A stretch of DNA of 64,000 bases from Plantago ovata (Eukaryota; Streptophyta; Magnoliopsida; Lamiales; Plantaginaceae): positions 60,253,253 through 60,317,252 of the forward strand of contig CM051458.1 of NCBI GenBank assembly GCA_028274465.1, given 5' to 3'. Shown here one piece after another: positions 1-10,596 of the stretch. The notes under the pieces are model-generated. The model was not told where the DNA came from. It ran no database searches and was given only the letters and a program-made list of their open reading frames with translations. Numbering within the stretch: the stretch's first letter is position 1; every line of letters starts with the position of its first letter. The translations under genes were made by a program, and so were the position numbers.

Positions 1-417
1 TTGTCGACCATCAGACCAATTATCTTCGTAGTGTTGAATAATTACGGAACACATTAGGACAATAGTGATTGTTTGTCAGACCAATTATCTTCGTAGTGCT
101 TAATATTTGCAACAGGACACTAGATTGATTCAAAGATCTCTATGCAAGACCGAGGAATTTATGCATGATTATCGACCCGTTATGTTAAGAAGGACCATAC
201 TATCACCAATCTCCATTATCTGCTAGAAACATCTTTGCTATCTGTTTGCTGTTTTTATATTCTAAATTAGATTTGATAAAGCTAGTTATAGTCCTGAGAG
301 AACGACACTCGAGTCATTCTACTGCTACACTACGGTTTTCGTTGTAGTTGTGGATTGCCTTTGGCTAAATACAAATATTATTTGCTTGAATTCGGAGCAC
401 GACATCCGCGTTCATCA
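1..417 (+). repeat. 3' part of an Athila-like LTR
   Basis: The sequence matches the downstream part of the LTR at 13368-14639 and ends in the same bases (GACATCCGCGTTCATCA). No primer binding site follows, so this is the right end of a 3' LTR or a solo LTR whose body lies left of the window. The next five bases, AGAGT, are the candidate target duplication; the other copy is out of view. Confidence 0.85.
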
Positions 418-760
418 AGAGTCTCGTGGAAAAAGTCACTAACACTTGTAAATTTTCAACTTTACAAGAGCACGTGACAAACTCCGAGATGACATTTCCT
501 CGGATCCACGTTAACTCGAAAAAATTCATCGACTTATAAAACTCCGATATAAAATACTTAGCTATTTTATTAATAAAGGAACACGAGTTATCCGACATAA
601 CTTATTAAACAAAATGAGTACATACAAGCGAAAGTACGAATTATCCGAATTACAAATGCCACAAAGGGCCGAATGAAAAATACTTAGTGCATCAAATGAA
701 AAATTGTTTCAAAAGTTATCAAGTGTATCAGGTACAATTTTGCTCGGGCATACCCGGCCT
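418..760. other. Flank between LTR and F1; no gene seen
   Basis: This is AT-rich sequence with scattered CTCCGA/CTCGGA words also common upstream of F1. It is probably the 3' untranslated part of the F1-bearing element, cut by the LTR at 417. No ORF here matches a recognised family. Confidence 0.4.
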
Positions 761-1649
761 TCATGATTGTGGTACAGGAGCGGCTGAACTGGATCCTGGA
801 ACCTCAACCGGAGTTTGCAGAGGAAAGAGCTTAGAGTCGAGTGCCTGGACGATAGCCGTTAGCTCACGTTGATCTCCATTAGCCTTCAAGGCCTCGGCCT
901 CTTTGATAAGTTGAGCCCGATACTGGCAGACTTCCGGCTCGACAAAAGATGGAGCTCTCCCGACAACAGGACCCGGAAGAATGAGAAAGGCGCAGTTCCA
1001 AGCCTCATTCGCCTGGAAAGGAGCGAGAAGTCCAACCCTTAAAACTTCTGGAAACCAAGTCGGATAAGAACCAGGCCTAACGGGGAAGTCCGAATCATCT
1101 TTGGAAACAATAGCCCCGAACTCATCGTCCTCAATCTCCTCGTCAGTTATAGTTCGATCCGGGTAAGGGGAGAAGTCGGCCCTTTAAGTATCCACAAGCT
1201 GGGAGGCCGCGAGATAATTAGGGTTGTAAGTCCAACCTTCCTTGACGTACCCAAGACGCACCATTTGGCCGAGACATGCTCTGAAACCTTCCTCACGACC
1301 TTCTTCTCGGGCCATCTGCTTCCCGAAGAGGTAGGAGACCCGAGGCATAGAAATCCTCGGCTGCCTCCACTCGGGCAAATCTCAGCTTCTCAACGATTTT
1401 ATCCCTGAATCTCAGCAAAGTGGTCCCGATGGCGTGGAAGGAGTCTTTGAACAGTCGGTTCTTGGAGGCCTCAGTGCTCACTTTCTTGTCCATCTCCGAA
1501 TTTTTGCTCCTTAGCATGCGGATCTCGGCCTCCAGGGACTCAACCTTTGAGGCGGCCATCTCGGCCTTTTTCTCCAGCTCTTTAGTCCTGGACTCGGACT
1601 CCAGCCGTTTGTCGGCCAGATCGTTGATAGCTCGGACGAAGCAGTTTAG

Positions 1650-1729
1650 CTACAAAGAGGAAAAGAAAAAGGTTAAAAAAAAAAAAAGACAAGGGAAAAA
1701 CTTGTAAAAAATTGAGAGAAGATAATTAC
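1650..1729 (-). other. Intron of F1, coiled-coil junction
   Basis: On the minus strand the segment begins GTAATTATC and ends in a pyrimidine-rich tract and TTTGTAG. Removing its 80 bases joins a segment ending ISRQ to one beginning LNCF. The homologous gene F2 has an intron at the same protein position (12471-12552). Confidence 0.75.
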
Positions 1730-2213
1730 CTGTCGACTAATCTGTCCGAGAGCGTGAGCACGATCGTACTCATCCATGGACATTAGGCGCGAGACCTCAG
1801 CATCTCGGCCCTCCTAGGTCGCCAAGTCGACAAACTCCACTTCGTCGGCCCTGGCCTTTTTCCTCTGAGGGCTCTCACCCTCCACATCAACCAGGTCTGA
1901 GGCAACCCTCTTTCCCTTCGGATCAACTCGTTTCTTGCCCGGCTAAACAGCAGGAGTCGGAGCCTTTTGACCTTTGGCCTGGCCGACATTAGGCCTGGGA
2001 GTCGGAATTGTAGGCATAGAGGTCCCCTCTTTTTCACACTTCTTCTCCATTTCATGGTAATCGACCGCATTCTTCGGATTAGTCAGTCCGGGTAAAAAGG
2101 CGGGATTTTGAACTTGTTGTTTTAGCAGATTCTCCTCCACCATCTTCCTTTGTTTTTCTCTGTTGGCCCGAGCAGCGGAAGCGATGCGACCCATGATATA
2201 CCTAGCCAAAAAT

Positions 2214-2323
2214 CTGCAAGGAAAAAGGAAAAGTTAGTCCGATACAAAAAAGAGATCCGAGACAAAAAAGATGCAAAAAAAAAAAAAAAACACACACACA
2301 AAATTACCAAAACTGGTACTCAC
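2214..2323 (-). other. Intron of F1, upstream
   Basis: The minus strand shows the donor GTGAGT and the acceptor TCCTTGCAG, 110 bases in all, rich in T and with a CA/TG microsatellite. It follows the LQPLPYLTRL block. F2 has its intron a little further downstream of the equivalent block. Confidence 0.65.
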
Positions 2324-3951
2324 ACCAGTTTTTACCAGAGGAGTAAGACGAGTGAGATATGGTAAAGGCTGAAGAATAAGTCCGAAGTAGTAGTATCGGA
2401 TGGTCTTAGCCTTGTTTTCTTTTTTGAAGTTTGTTACCCAATCGTCCAGCCGATTGAGTAAAGGCCTGGAATCGGAATACATGCCTCGGAAGAACTTTTG
2501 GGGAAACCCGAATCCAAGAGGGATGTCGCTTCTGCGTCCGACATGTTCTCAGTTCTCAACTTCCTAACAAAAATGAACCGGTTCCACCGTTTACAACCGG
2601 CCGAGGAAGGAGCATCCAATATAAAGGCATAACCGGCCCGGCCTTTAAAGAAGTAAAAATCGTCGTTACCCGGGCTCATAGCGACTCGGAAAATTTGATT
2701 GAAGTTTCAGAATTTAATCTCCACGCCTCGGATATGGCAGAAGACTCCGAAACACATTAGAGTGCCTAGGGCATTTGGAATGAGCTGATAGGGGCTGAAC
2801 CCGAGACTGTTGAAGATGTTGTTAAAACCTTCATGGTATGGTACTTGCCACCCCCGTTCAAACGACATTAAGTGAACGGACATACATCCGATAGGGGGGG
2901 TTGTAGAAAGCATACTTGGAATCAGGGGCAATTATTTCGACGGAATCAGGAATTGAGTATTCGTATCGGATTCGACTGAGTTCTGATTCATGGACGGTTG
3001 AGAAACAAGTCGGAGTAGACCCGAGTTCATTTAACTCACCATCAGGATCCGGGTGAGCTACTGCAGAAACGGGCTGAGGATATTTATTCCATCTCGCCTC
3101 TGTACCTTTCAGTTCTCCACGCTTAGTCCTTTTAATAACTCGGCCCTTGGCGTCGAGCTCTACACCTACTGGAGGGATATTTTCACTCGGGCCTTCATCC
3201 TCTTCCTCGGCCTCATCATCATCATCATCTTCTTCATCCTCTTTAGGGTTGATGGGAACAAGATCCGGTCCGATTAAATCTTGAGAACGGTACCATCCCC
3301 GCCGGATGGACCAGCCCCCGATGATTGTCCGACACGAGATGAGCTCGGAGCCCATTTTGATCGGCTGACTAGCACATCATCATCTTCGTCGCTCCCCAAG
3401 ATGGTGTGAGATATAAAACCTCTTGGAAGGACACTGCTTACGGGTTTCACGGATCGAACGATGGTCGGGTCATTCAAACCCGGTATCTCCAAGTCTTTCG
3501 GAGAACCCTCCGAGTCACTGGAGAGCTCAGTAATGGTGGGAGAGCGCGGCGCAGGAACTCATTGCGACGTCCGATATTCAAAGTCGGCTACTCGCGCAGC
3601 CCCCATCATGATGTTGTGAGGGATACGTGTCGGGGGGGATGGGCCCGGAGAAGGAAATCTTACCGGAAGCTCCTTCCTTTTGTTCAAAATCAAACGACGA
3701 TCTGGAGGAGTGTTACCCAGATCATCATCCTCGGAAGCGTCACTCATGTGCCCATCCGACTTAGCAGGCTCAGGCATCGGAGTCGAACTGGAAGGCACAG
3801 TTGAGGACGGAGGCGCGACAGGACCTTCGTCAAGGAAGGACATATCGAGCATGTCAATGTTCGACATGTCGATGTTTTTGGTCCTAGTAGTCTCGTTCAT
3901 GTTTCTTTTCTCGGACATCCTAAGAGGGGAGGAACAAATCAAGTCAGACAA

Positions 3952-5050
3952 ACGCGGTTGGTTTTGTCCGAGAGGTTATTTTATGTATTTTAGTTAAGTC
4001 CGCGAAGTTTTTTACTACTTAAAGCACGTAGTGAGGAAAGGGGAAAAAAAGGGGGTTAACTGAAGGAAACGCAAAGGAAAAGATAGCAGTGAGCGAGAAC
4101 AACTTACTTGGAAAAAGTTGGAAATGAAGAACTGGAGTGCTGAACTCGGATGGATGTCGAACGCAGATGTCGGATCGAGAGCAAAATTCTAGAGTGAGAA
4201 TTTTTGCAGTTTGCGAAAAGTGAACTAATGAGTTATCTCACCCCTATTTATAGAAGGGCAACCCCGGAATACGAACCGTCGCTGACGTCAGCACTCATCT
4301 TAACCGTTAGATGAACCGGAATCAACGGCCAAGATCGAAACACCTGGTGAAAAGACAGTTTGACCCCATACTTCCTGAAAATCGAGAAAAAACGTAGCCA
4401 TTGAGTGTCGCAAATACTCATACGACTAACTCGGAAGAACAAGGGTTGCCAATCTTGGATCAGGAAGCTGATTTACTCGGAAGAATCTCTAAACATTACT
4501 CTACCAAGGAAGAGCTTGCAAAATCAAGCTAAGTGTTTGCGTCACTCGGATTTGAAGATTACAAAGGACATTCTTTTCTTACGTCAAGAAATAGAAATGT
4601 CGGACCAAGGGAAAATACTAAGTCGGACGAAAGAAGTAATACTAAAACCCGGATCTTGACATTTCAAAATTCAAAATATCTCTTTTTTATACTCCGAGTA
4701 TTAAGTTACTCGGACTATAAAAAGGAGAGGGGGGGAATGGAATGAAAAGAGGAGGGTTGGAGTACTTATGAACTCGGACGAAACTTAGAAAAATTTTCGA
4801 CCTCAAAAACTAGTACGAATCACAAGGAACTCGGACTATACTAATAGTTACACAACTATCTTGTACCAAGATACTTGGAAACTAGGGGGACATATGTTAA
4901 TGTTGAAATATGTCCGATTCTCTGTACGAACCAAGAGACGACTTAGCTTGACACAAGTCTGACGTTTAGGGCACATATGTCCGACACATGATCCCTAGTC
5001 CGACTAATATGATCGCCCTCAGATAAGTTCTACTCGGAATCGTTGTCCGA
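3952..5050. other. Upstream region of F1; no gene seen
   Basis: This non-coding sequence carries many repeats of ACTCGGA/GTCCGA words. It contains the F1 TATA box and probably the F1 leader or the U3 of its element. The boundary with the F2-type sequence (CGCGAG words) is near 5050. I found no direct repeat that would mark an LTR. Confidence 0.4.
4245..4252 (-). promoter_or_regulatory. TATA box for F1
   Basis: The minus strand reads CTATAAATAGGGG, a strong plant TATA form, about 290-330 bases upstream of the candidate F1 start codons. Transcription would start near 4215. There is no experimental support. Confidence 0.5.
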
Positions 5051-5059
5051 CATACTGCG

Positions 5060-6310
5060 CGAGTATTGATAGCGATGACAGTGATGATGAGAGCGATGAG
5101 GATGATGACGCTACATCTCCTTGAACTACTCCACCGCCGAAGAGGGTTAGGTTCCCTTCCCAGACTGTTCGTCGAACCATAGTTACCGATGACGAGGAGG
5201 AGCCTCCCCTGGCCTTAATGGACGTGCACGGGGATGAATCTGGTCCGAGCACTACATCACCCTTGTCTCCTTCCGTCTTGGAGATGCATAGGAAAGCTCT
5301 TAGAGATGTAGATAGGTTCGTTCTCGAGGAGGAGACCATATATCACTCAGTGGATCCTCGCACTATCGACTTCTCGTTTCCGAGTGAGACCCGAGCACCC
5401 AACCCTTTAGAAGAACATGAATTTCAGCTTCATCTCGTGCAGCGAGCAGCCGATCAAGCCAAAGCTAGTGTCGGGGAGTCTAAGAGAGCGAAGAAGCGCT
5501 CTCGCTCCAGCAAGAGTAAAAAAGCTAAGGCTAGTGTCGAGGAGCCTAAGTCTAGCAAGGTTGCCCATAACAAGATCACCAAGAGTGCTCGCAACGTGGA
5601 CCTCCCTGATCCTGAGGGTGAGAAAAATGAGGACGGCATCATTCTAACAACTGCCTCTACTGTGAAGGTGGATGAGATCGCTACTCTCCGATGGAAGTAC
5701 TCCCTTCCTAAGAGTAAGTTTGATATCCTCGTTCCAAAGGATGACCAGACATTTTACAATGCTCCTCGAGGATATATGGCCGTTCACTACTTGAGCCTAG
5801 ACCGAGGATGGATCCTGCCATTCTACGATGCTTTCCGCGACATCTTCAATACCTTGGGGATCGCTCCTTGGCAACTGGTGCCAAGTGCGTTTGGTACCTT
5901 GGTCTGTTTCGGTGTTTTCTGCAAGAAGCAGGGGCTCGAGTTGAACATCCACAATTTTAACCAACTGTTCCGAGTCTCGAGATGAGCTCCGGGAACAAGT
6001 AATTTTATTATTTCAACGCGCGACCAGGCCTGGGCTTCATTATGGACGCTCCCAGCTCCTCGTGCTACAAGTGGTTCCATAGGTACTTCTACATCAAGAA
6101 GAAGAAGCTACCTAATATGAGCGAGGAGGATGCGGAGTGGTGCGTTCCAAAACTAATGTACCGGGGAAAAATTGCCAAGAAGCATCCCCTGCCTGATGAG
6201 CTAGATCCTTGGGTCTTGGAACTCGAGGAGAAGAATCGAGGACCTCATCCCGAGAAGTACTTCTACTGGGGCCTCGTTCTCCAGCCTCTTCCGTATTTAG
6301 CGGGGCTTTC
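5060..6310 (+). pseudogene. F2 part 1: PF04195-like protein, 5' half
   Basis: The frame is open from an acidic Asp/Ser run (from about 5062), is stopped by TGA at 5122-5124, and re-opens through the Met at 5218. Residues about 160-250 from that Met carry the family domain (SLDRGW, WQLVPSAFGTL, LVCFGVFCKKQG). A frame change near 5980 and a TAA near 6001 separate the next block (from 6042), which aligns with F1 through LQPLPYL. The gene is cut at 6310 by element N1; the last five bases (CTTTC) are the target duplication. The 3' half resumes at 11841. The true N-terminus is missing at the junction with F1 sequence. Confidence 0.7.
6306..6310. repeat. Target site duplication CTTTC, left copy (N1)
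   Basis: CTTTC lies directly before the TGATGAATG start of N1 and recurs at 11836-11840 directly after TTCATCA. A five-base duplication is the integration signature of LTR elements. Confidence 0.95.
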
Positions 6311-6665
6311 TGATGAATGTGTATTTTACACTTTCATTCGAGTCTTTTTCACCTATTTTAGCTATCCTCTATGTTAATTTAGCTATATTTTAGTACATTT
6401 TATTAGAATAGTGTCACGTTTCCCTTTAGATTTTATTTTACAGGTTTTGGTTGAAATTCGGAGATTTACGGGCAATTATATTGAAGTCTACAAGGAATTG
6501 GTGTTCCAGAAGCATATTTGGAGTATCTGAAGGTTTCCGGATAGGATTTGGAGTCTAGGGGTCGAATCTGGAGGTTAGAAGGCCATTAGAAGTCTGAAAC
6601 CGAGTCCGAAAAGGTGAAGAAATCCAAATCCGCGTCGAAAAATGCGGAAATTCCGCGAAATACTG

Positions 6666-6703
6666 GGGGGCGAACCGCCCCAGCACTCGGGCAAACCGCC
6701 CCA
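6666..6703. repeat. GC-rich dyad pair upstream of LTR TATA box
   Basis: Two units of the form GGGGCGAACCGCCCC (the second reads GGGCAAACCGCCCC) stand about 15 bases upstream of the TATA box. Equivalent arrays of one to four units occupy this place in the other LTRs. Confidence 0.85.
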
Positions 6704-6718
6704 GAAGAATTTCGGGCC

Positions 6719-6727
6719 TATATATAG
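6719..6727 (+). promoter_or_regulatory. TATA box of N1 5' LTR
   Basis: TATATATAG follows the GC dyads. This position marks the U3/R promoter of the LTR, with RNA expected to start about 30 bases downstream. Confidence 0.7.
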
Positions 6728-7574
6728 TTGCAAGTTTTCTCTCCGAAAATCATATCTTTCCAAGCCTACTTTCTGACCTCTCTCTATAGTTTTAGGTAGG
6801 AACTTCCCGGGGCCTGTCCTGGGAGTTCCATAGCTTAGGGGATACTTTTTCATAGCAGATTGGAGCGCGTAGGATCGCAATCATCCGGAGATTGACAACC
6901 TTCGGTAACTTTGTATCTTACAACTTTTATCTACTTATTTTATATTCTTTCAATATGTTTTCTTCTATGATTGCTATTGATTGCATGCCTATGAGTAGCT
7001 AAATTTATCGTTGGTGGTAGTATGTGAATTCTTAGCGAGGGAAGATAATCATGCTAATGGCTATATCGCGCATTATACTCCGTGTCATTGCTTTATTTCA
7101 TTGATCAGTTGAAGACCAAAATTCTCGTATGTTGTATTGATTATTATGCACACTTGGACACTTGTCAACCAATCAGACCAATTATCTTCGTAGTGTTGAA
7201 TAATTACGGAACACATTAGGACGTTAGTTGTAGATGAGTCAGACCTATATTATCTTCGTAGTGCTTAATACTTGCAACAGGACACAAGATTGATTCAAAG
7301 ATCTCTATGCAAGACCGAGGAATTTATGCATGATTATCGACCCATTATGTTAAGAAGGACCATACTATCACCAATCTCCATTATCTGCTTGAAAACCCAT
7401 ATTGCTTTCTATCTGCTGTTTTATATTATGTTGTTAAATAGATAAAGCTAGTTATAGTCCTGAGAGAACGACACTCGAGTCATTCTACTACTACACTACT
7501 GTTTTCGTTGTAGTTGTGGATTGCCTTTGGCTAAATACAAATTTATTTTATTGAATCTGACACGTTCATCAAAT

Positions 7575-7592
7575 TGGCACCGCTGCCGGGGA
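7575..7592 (+). other. Primer binding site (tRNA-Asp), N1
   Basis: TGGCACCGCTGCCGGGGA starts three bases after the LTR. It has two changes from TGGCGCCGTTGCCGGGGA, which pairs with the 3' end of plant tRNA-Asp(GUC). The mismatches may weaken priming. Confidence 0.85.
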
Positions 7593-7824
7593 CTATACTC
7601 CTTTTTTCTGTTTAATTTGTTTATATTTACAGCTTTAGATTCCTAATTCTCCTAGTTTTAGTTTTCCTTTTCAATCTCTCTCTGATACTGCTTTCCTAGT
7701 CTGTTTCTAATTTCCCTTTCCTAGCCTTAGTAGTATTCGATATCTAGATTTATTCTCGATTTTTCGAAATTTCTAACGAGGCTAATTTTTAGTTTTGAGT
7801 TACTCTTACTACAGACATACAGGT

Positions 7825-9039
7825 ATGATGTCCATGCGCGCTCGCATGACATCCCAATTCTCGCAGGTGAGGAGAGGATCTTCCATATAACTGGAAGACG
7901 AGTTAAGGAGGTATGAGGTGACGGAGTCCATGGTGAGGTACTTACCGAGGTACGAAGATGGAGTAGGGATGGACCCATGGAGTTTCATTCGATCCTATGA
8001 GGAGGAAATAGAAAGAATTCTAGCAGAAGGGTTTACTAAGGACCAATTATGCAGGAAACTATTTTCTTTTGGTCTTGGGTATGAGCCGAGACGTTGGATT
8101 GCAAGGTTTGAACCAGGATCGCTGAAAACTTGGGGCCAAGTAGTAGAGGAGTTCTTGGCGCGGTTCATGCCTTATCATGAGACAATTGCCTTACGTGATA
8201 GGATCCAATATTTCGAGCAAGGAGAGTATGAGCAGTTTTGTGACGCCTACGAACGTTTTGAGATGTATAAACGTGAGTGCCCCCATCACCGTTTCGAAGA
8301 TGGGGAGTTGTTTGGTGCTTCGTTGGTGGACTTCATGAAGAGGAACGACTTAGAGTGGATCAGTTGAGCGGCGGTCTGGGAGAATGTACGGTCGACGAGG
8401 CAGAAGAAGTCCTCCGTAAGTATGGCAGAGGTTCAACACAATCCGATGAGGTCATACCAATTCACATCACCGCAAAGGAAGTAGATCGAGGTGAAGCAGG
8501 AAGCTCATTCGAGGAGTATTTTTAAACCGAAGAAATCAGTGAGGAAGATGCACATGCCGAGCAAGTTGAAGATGACCTTCGTATAGCAAAAGTTGTTGAA
8601 GAAGTTGAAGTAACTGAGCATCTTACGGAAGAATGCTGAAGTAGAAGAGGTTAGAGAACTTGAAGAGGAGAAAGGATTGGAAGGCGACGCCCCCCTGGAG
8701 GTGGGGGGCGAGTCGCCCAGCATGGGGGGAGAACTGCCTCCATGACCAGTGAGCTGGACGACCCCAGCTCCCCTGTTTCTTTACTCCCAGACATTCGCAT
8801 CAACCCAAAACCACTTCCTTCCGTTACTACTGAGGTTCTTAAGTACAAAGAGGTGAATCTACTCCTCCGAGGTGGAAAGCCTGACAAGCAAGATACACAG
8901 GAGCCACCACTAAACAAGCACCTCGATGAAGTCAAAGTGAATGTCCTCCTATTGATGAAGTCCTTATTGGATATGCCTGCAAAGCAAACCAGTCCATTCA
9001 CCATGGTGAAATATTTGAGGCTTCCTAGGTCTCTTTGAT
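7825..9039 (+). pseudogene. N1 gag, broken
   Basis: The start ATG (7825) matches the C1 gag start. TAA at 7888-7890 interrupts where C1 has Tyr, and the frame then stays open to 8367 through the retrotransposon gag core (SLKTWGQVVEEFLARF, CPHHRFEDGE). From about 8300 the matching frame is -1 (FVGGL...) to a stop near 8523. Further pieces follow, including a last open block from 8742 whose LLLRGGK and VNVLLL segments match the C1 linker before protease. Gag would form the particle shell around the RNA. As read it cannot make a full protein. Confidence 0.8.
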
Positions 9040-9667
9040 ACATCGGACCAAGAGAATGGCGGCCACCGTGGGGAGGTACTCTTGAGTCCATTCTTGAATA
9101 CTCAGCCGACCGAGGCCAAACCGTTAGGTAACATCTAGTATCACTTTTTATTTACTCATTCTCTTTTGCTAGGGACTAGCTTAAGTTTCATGAGGGGGAT
9201 GGGATGTGAACCATGATGTTAAGTATTGTTTGGCTTTGTGATGTTGAGTAGGATAGTCTTTTTTTTTTTTTAATTGCATTTGCACGTTTACTGCTTTCCT
9301 AGGATAGTTTTGCATGTTTTATATGGAGTTTATTGCCGAATTTTTTGAACTTTTTTATTGGGTAGATCAACTAATTATGCCATTAATCGTATGCTTCATC
9401 TCTATGAATTTGTTTGTGGTTTTTCTCTCTTGGCTTGTCACATTTATGTATTGCACTTAGTTGAGCTTGGTAGTCTCGACATCACTTAGTGATGTTTTCT
9501 CTACTGCGGTTCACGAAGGCCTTTATAATCGGATGATGCATGTTAGGGTCTTATGATTGTTTTCCCGAGTAATTATGTACCTAAGAGGCAACAAGTCTTC
9601 ACCATGCTTTGAGATTGCTAAATGCCTAGGAAGGAGGTAGTGTGAGGTTGTGTGATCCTTTGTTTAT

Positions 9668-9689
9668 AACCTATTCGTCCGAATAGGTT
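9668..9689. repeat. Conserved hairpin 1 in 3' region (N1)
   Basis: Arms AACCTATTC and GAATAGGTT surround the four bases GTCC. The 3' arm runs into TTGGGGAG, so it also contains the polypurine-like word GGTTTGGGGA. Counterparts are at 27134 and 32321. Confidence 0.85.
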
Positions 9690-9781
9690 TGGGGAGGGGG
9701 TTACAGCATCGTTAGACTTGTTTCTGTTTTCATTTTCGTATCGTGAGTTTATTTTTCCTTTTTCCGTAAATTTTGTAACCA

Positions 9782-9803
9782 AACCTATTCTTTCGAATAG
9801 GTT
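9782..9803. repeat. Conserved hairpin 2 in 3' region (N1)
   Basis: The same nine-base arms surround TTTC, 114 bases after hairpin 1, again followed by TTGGGGA. Counterparts are at 27246 and 32436 with spacing of 112 and 115. Confidence 0.85.
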
Positions 9804-10583
9804 TGGGGAAGTCGTGTGAGTCATTTTGTTTCTCTTTTTATTATGCTACTGCTGGCTAGAAACAAATCGAAAAAAAAGAAAAAGAAAAATTCCAGAAAAA
9901 AGAGAAAAAGAAAAAAAGAATCTGGAAAGAAAAAAAAAAGAAAAAAAAAAAAAAGACCCCAAAAAAGCAAAGAAGGGTCCAAAAAAGAAAGCCAAATAGC
10001 AGTTTAGCAAAGTTCGAGTCTTTTCCATTTTTCGTATTGTTCGTAATCGTGTTTTTTATTTTTTATCTTTTTGTCTTAAGTGTCATCTGTTCTAGACCAC
10101 CCTCGTCCTGCCATTCAGGAAGTGGTGAATAGCTTAAAACTTTACTTGAGAGATGGGTAGAATAGGGGAGTGTTATCTTTTATAGGGAACCCTCCTTCGT
10201 TTGATGAGAGCCAGTACTGGTTCGACCTCTTTTGAGGAAAAGTCTTAACATGGTGGAACAGCAGTAAGTCCTCAGTTTGATAGGCACGGGGCAACCATTC
10301 GTATCTTAGCATGCATCATTACGTCGTCACTGACTAGGTCCAGGTAGAGAATGTTACGAGAGACTATCTTGTCTTGACGTAAGTGCTTATGAGGATGTGT
10401 ATAAGTCAATCGAGGTATTTTTCAACCTATATTCATGCTTTGATTTATATGGTTTTTGTTCATATGTTATTTGGTAGATTCAGTAATTTAGTACATTTTA
10501 TTTGGCATGAAACTCCATTTTTGAGTCTTGCATGTTTTTTGTATTAGAGTCTAGCTTAGTTGCTTGAGGACAAGCAAAGGTTC

Positions 10584-10594
10584 GGTTTGGGGAG
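10584..10594 (+). other. Polypurine tract of N1
   Basis: GGTTTGGGGAG ends two bases before the 3' LTR. B and A' have the same tract in the same place. It would prime plus-strand DNA synthesis. Confidence 0.8.
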
Positions 10595-10596
10595 TT

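Larger units (their letters stand above)
761..3951 (-). pseudogene. F1: plant gypsy-associated protein (PF04195-like), intron-containing, broken
   Basis: Reading leftward, the product starts near 3951 (or the Met at 3918) with a Ser/Asp-rich N-terminus. An acidic run follows (about 3230-3170), then a globular domain (about 2960-2540) with the FERGW and LCFGVFCHxRG-type segments of the 'putative gypsy type transposon' family. Next come a basic linker, a coiled coil (about 1640-1300) and a C-terminal domain ending at 761-763. Two introns interrupt it. Frame changes near 3560, 3290, 2890 (a run of seven G), 2500 and 1380 and an in-frame TAA near 1184 make it non-functional as read. F2 is its homologue along the whole length. 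The family assignment is from memory of conserved blocks; the biochemical role is unknown. Confidence 0.7.
6311..7571 (+). repeat. N1 5' LTR
   Basis: 1261 bases from TGATGAATG to CGTTCATCA. It carries two GC dyad units (6666-6703) before a TATA box at 6719. It exceeds the 3' LTR by about one dyad unit, suggesting slippage or unequal loss after or during insertion. Confidence 0.93.
9040..10583 (+). other. N1 conserved 3' non-coding region
   Basis: No family-level coding sequence is seen. The region matches 26520-28031 and 31720-33155. It contains the shared start GGTAACATCTAGTATCAC, two hairpins (9668, 9782), an A-rich purine tract (about 9868-9985) and a final GAGGACAAGCAAAGG block. Conservation in three elements suggests it is needed in cis for transcription end, packaging or plus-strand priming. 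Confidence 0.75.

Noticed and set aside
6575-6880. Antisense ORF of about 100 codons (MRSYALQSAMKKYPLSYG...) repeated in many LTRs (also 10921, 21450, 28308, 43000)
   Set aside because: It lies over the TATA/R/U5 part of the LTR on the opposite strand and is conserved only because the LTRs are. It crosses the GC dyads and shifts frame in noisy copies; no family similarity.
9816-10007. Lys-rich ORF over the purine tract (and equivalents near 27310 and 32439-32775)
   Set aside because: Low-complexity translation of an A-rich tract in a conserved non-coding region.
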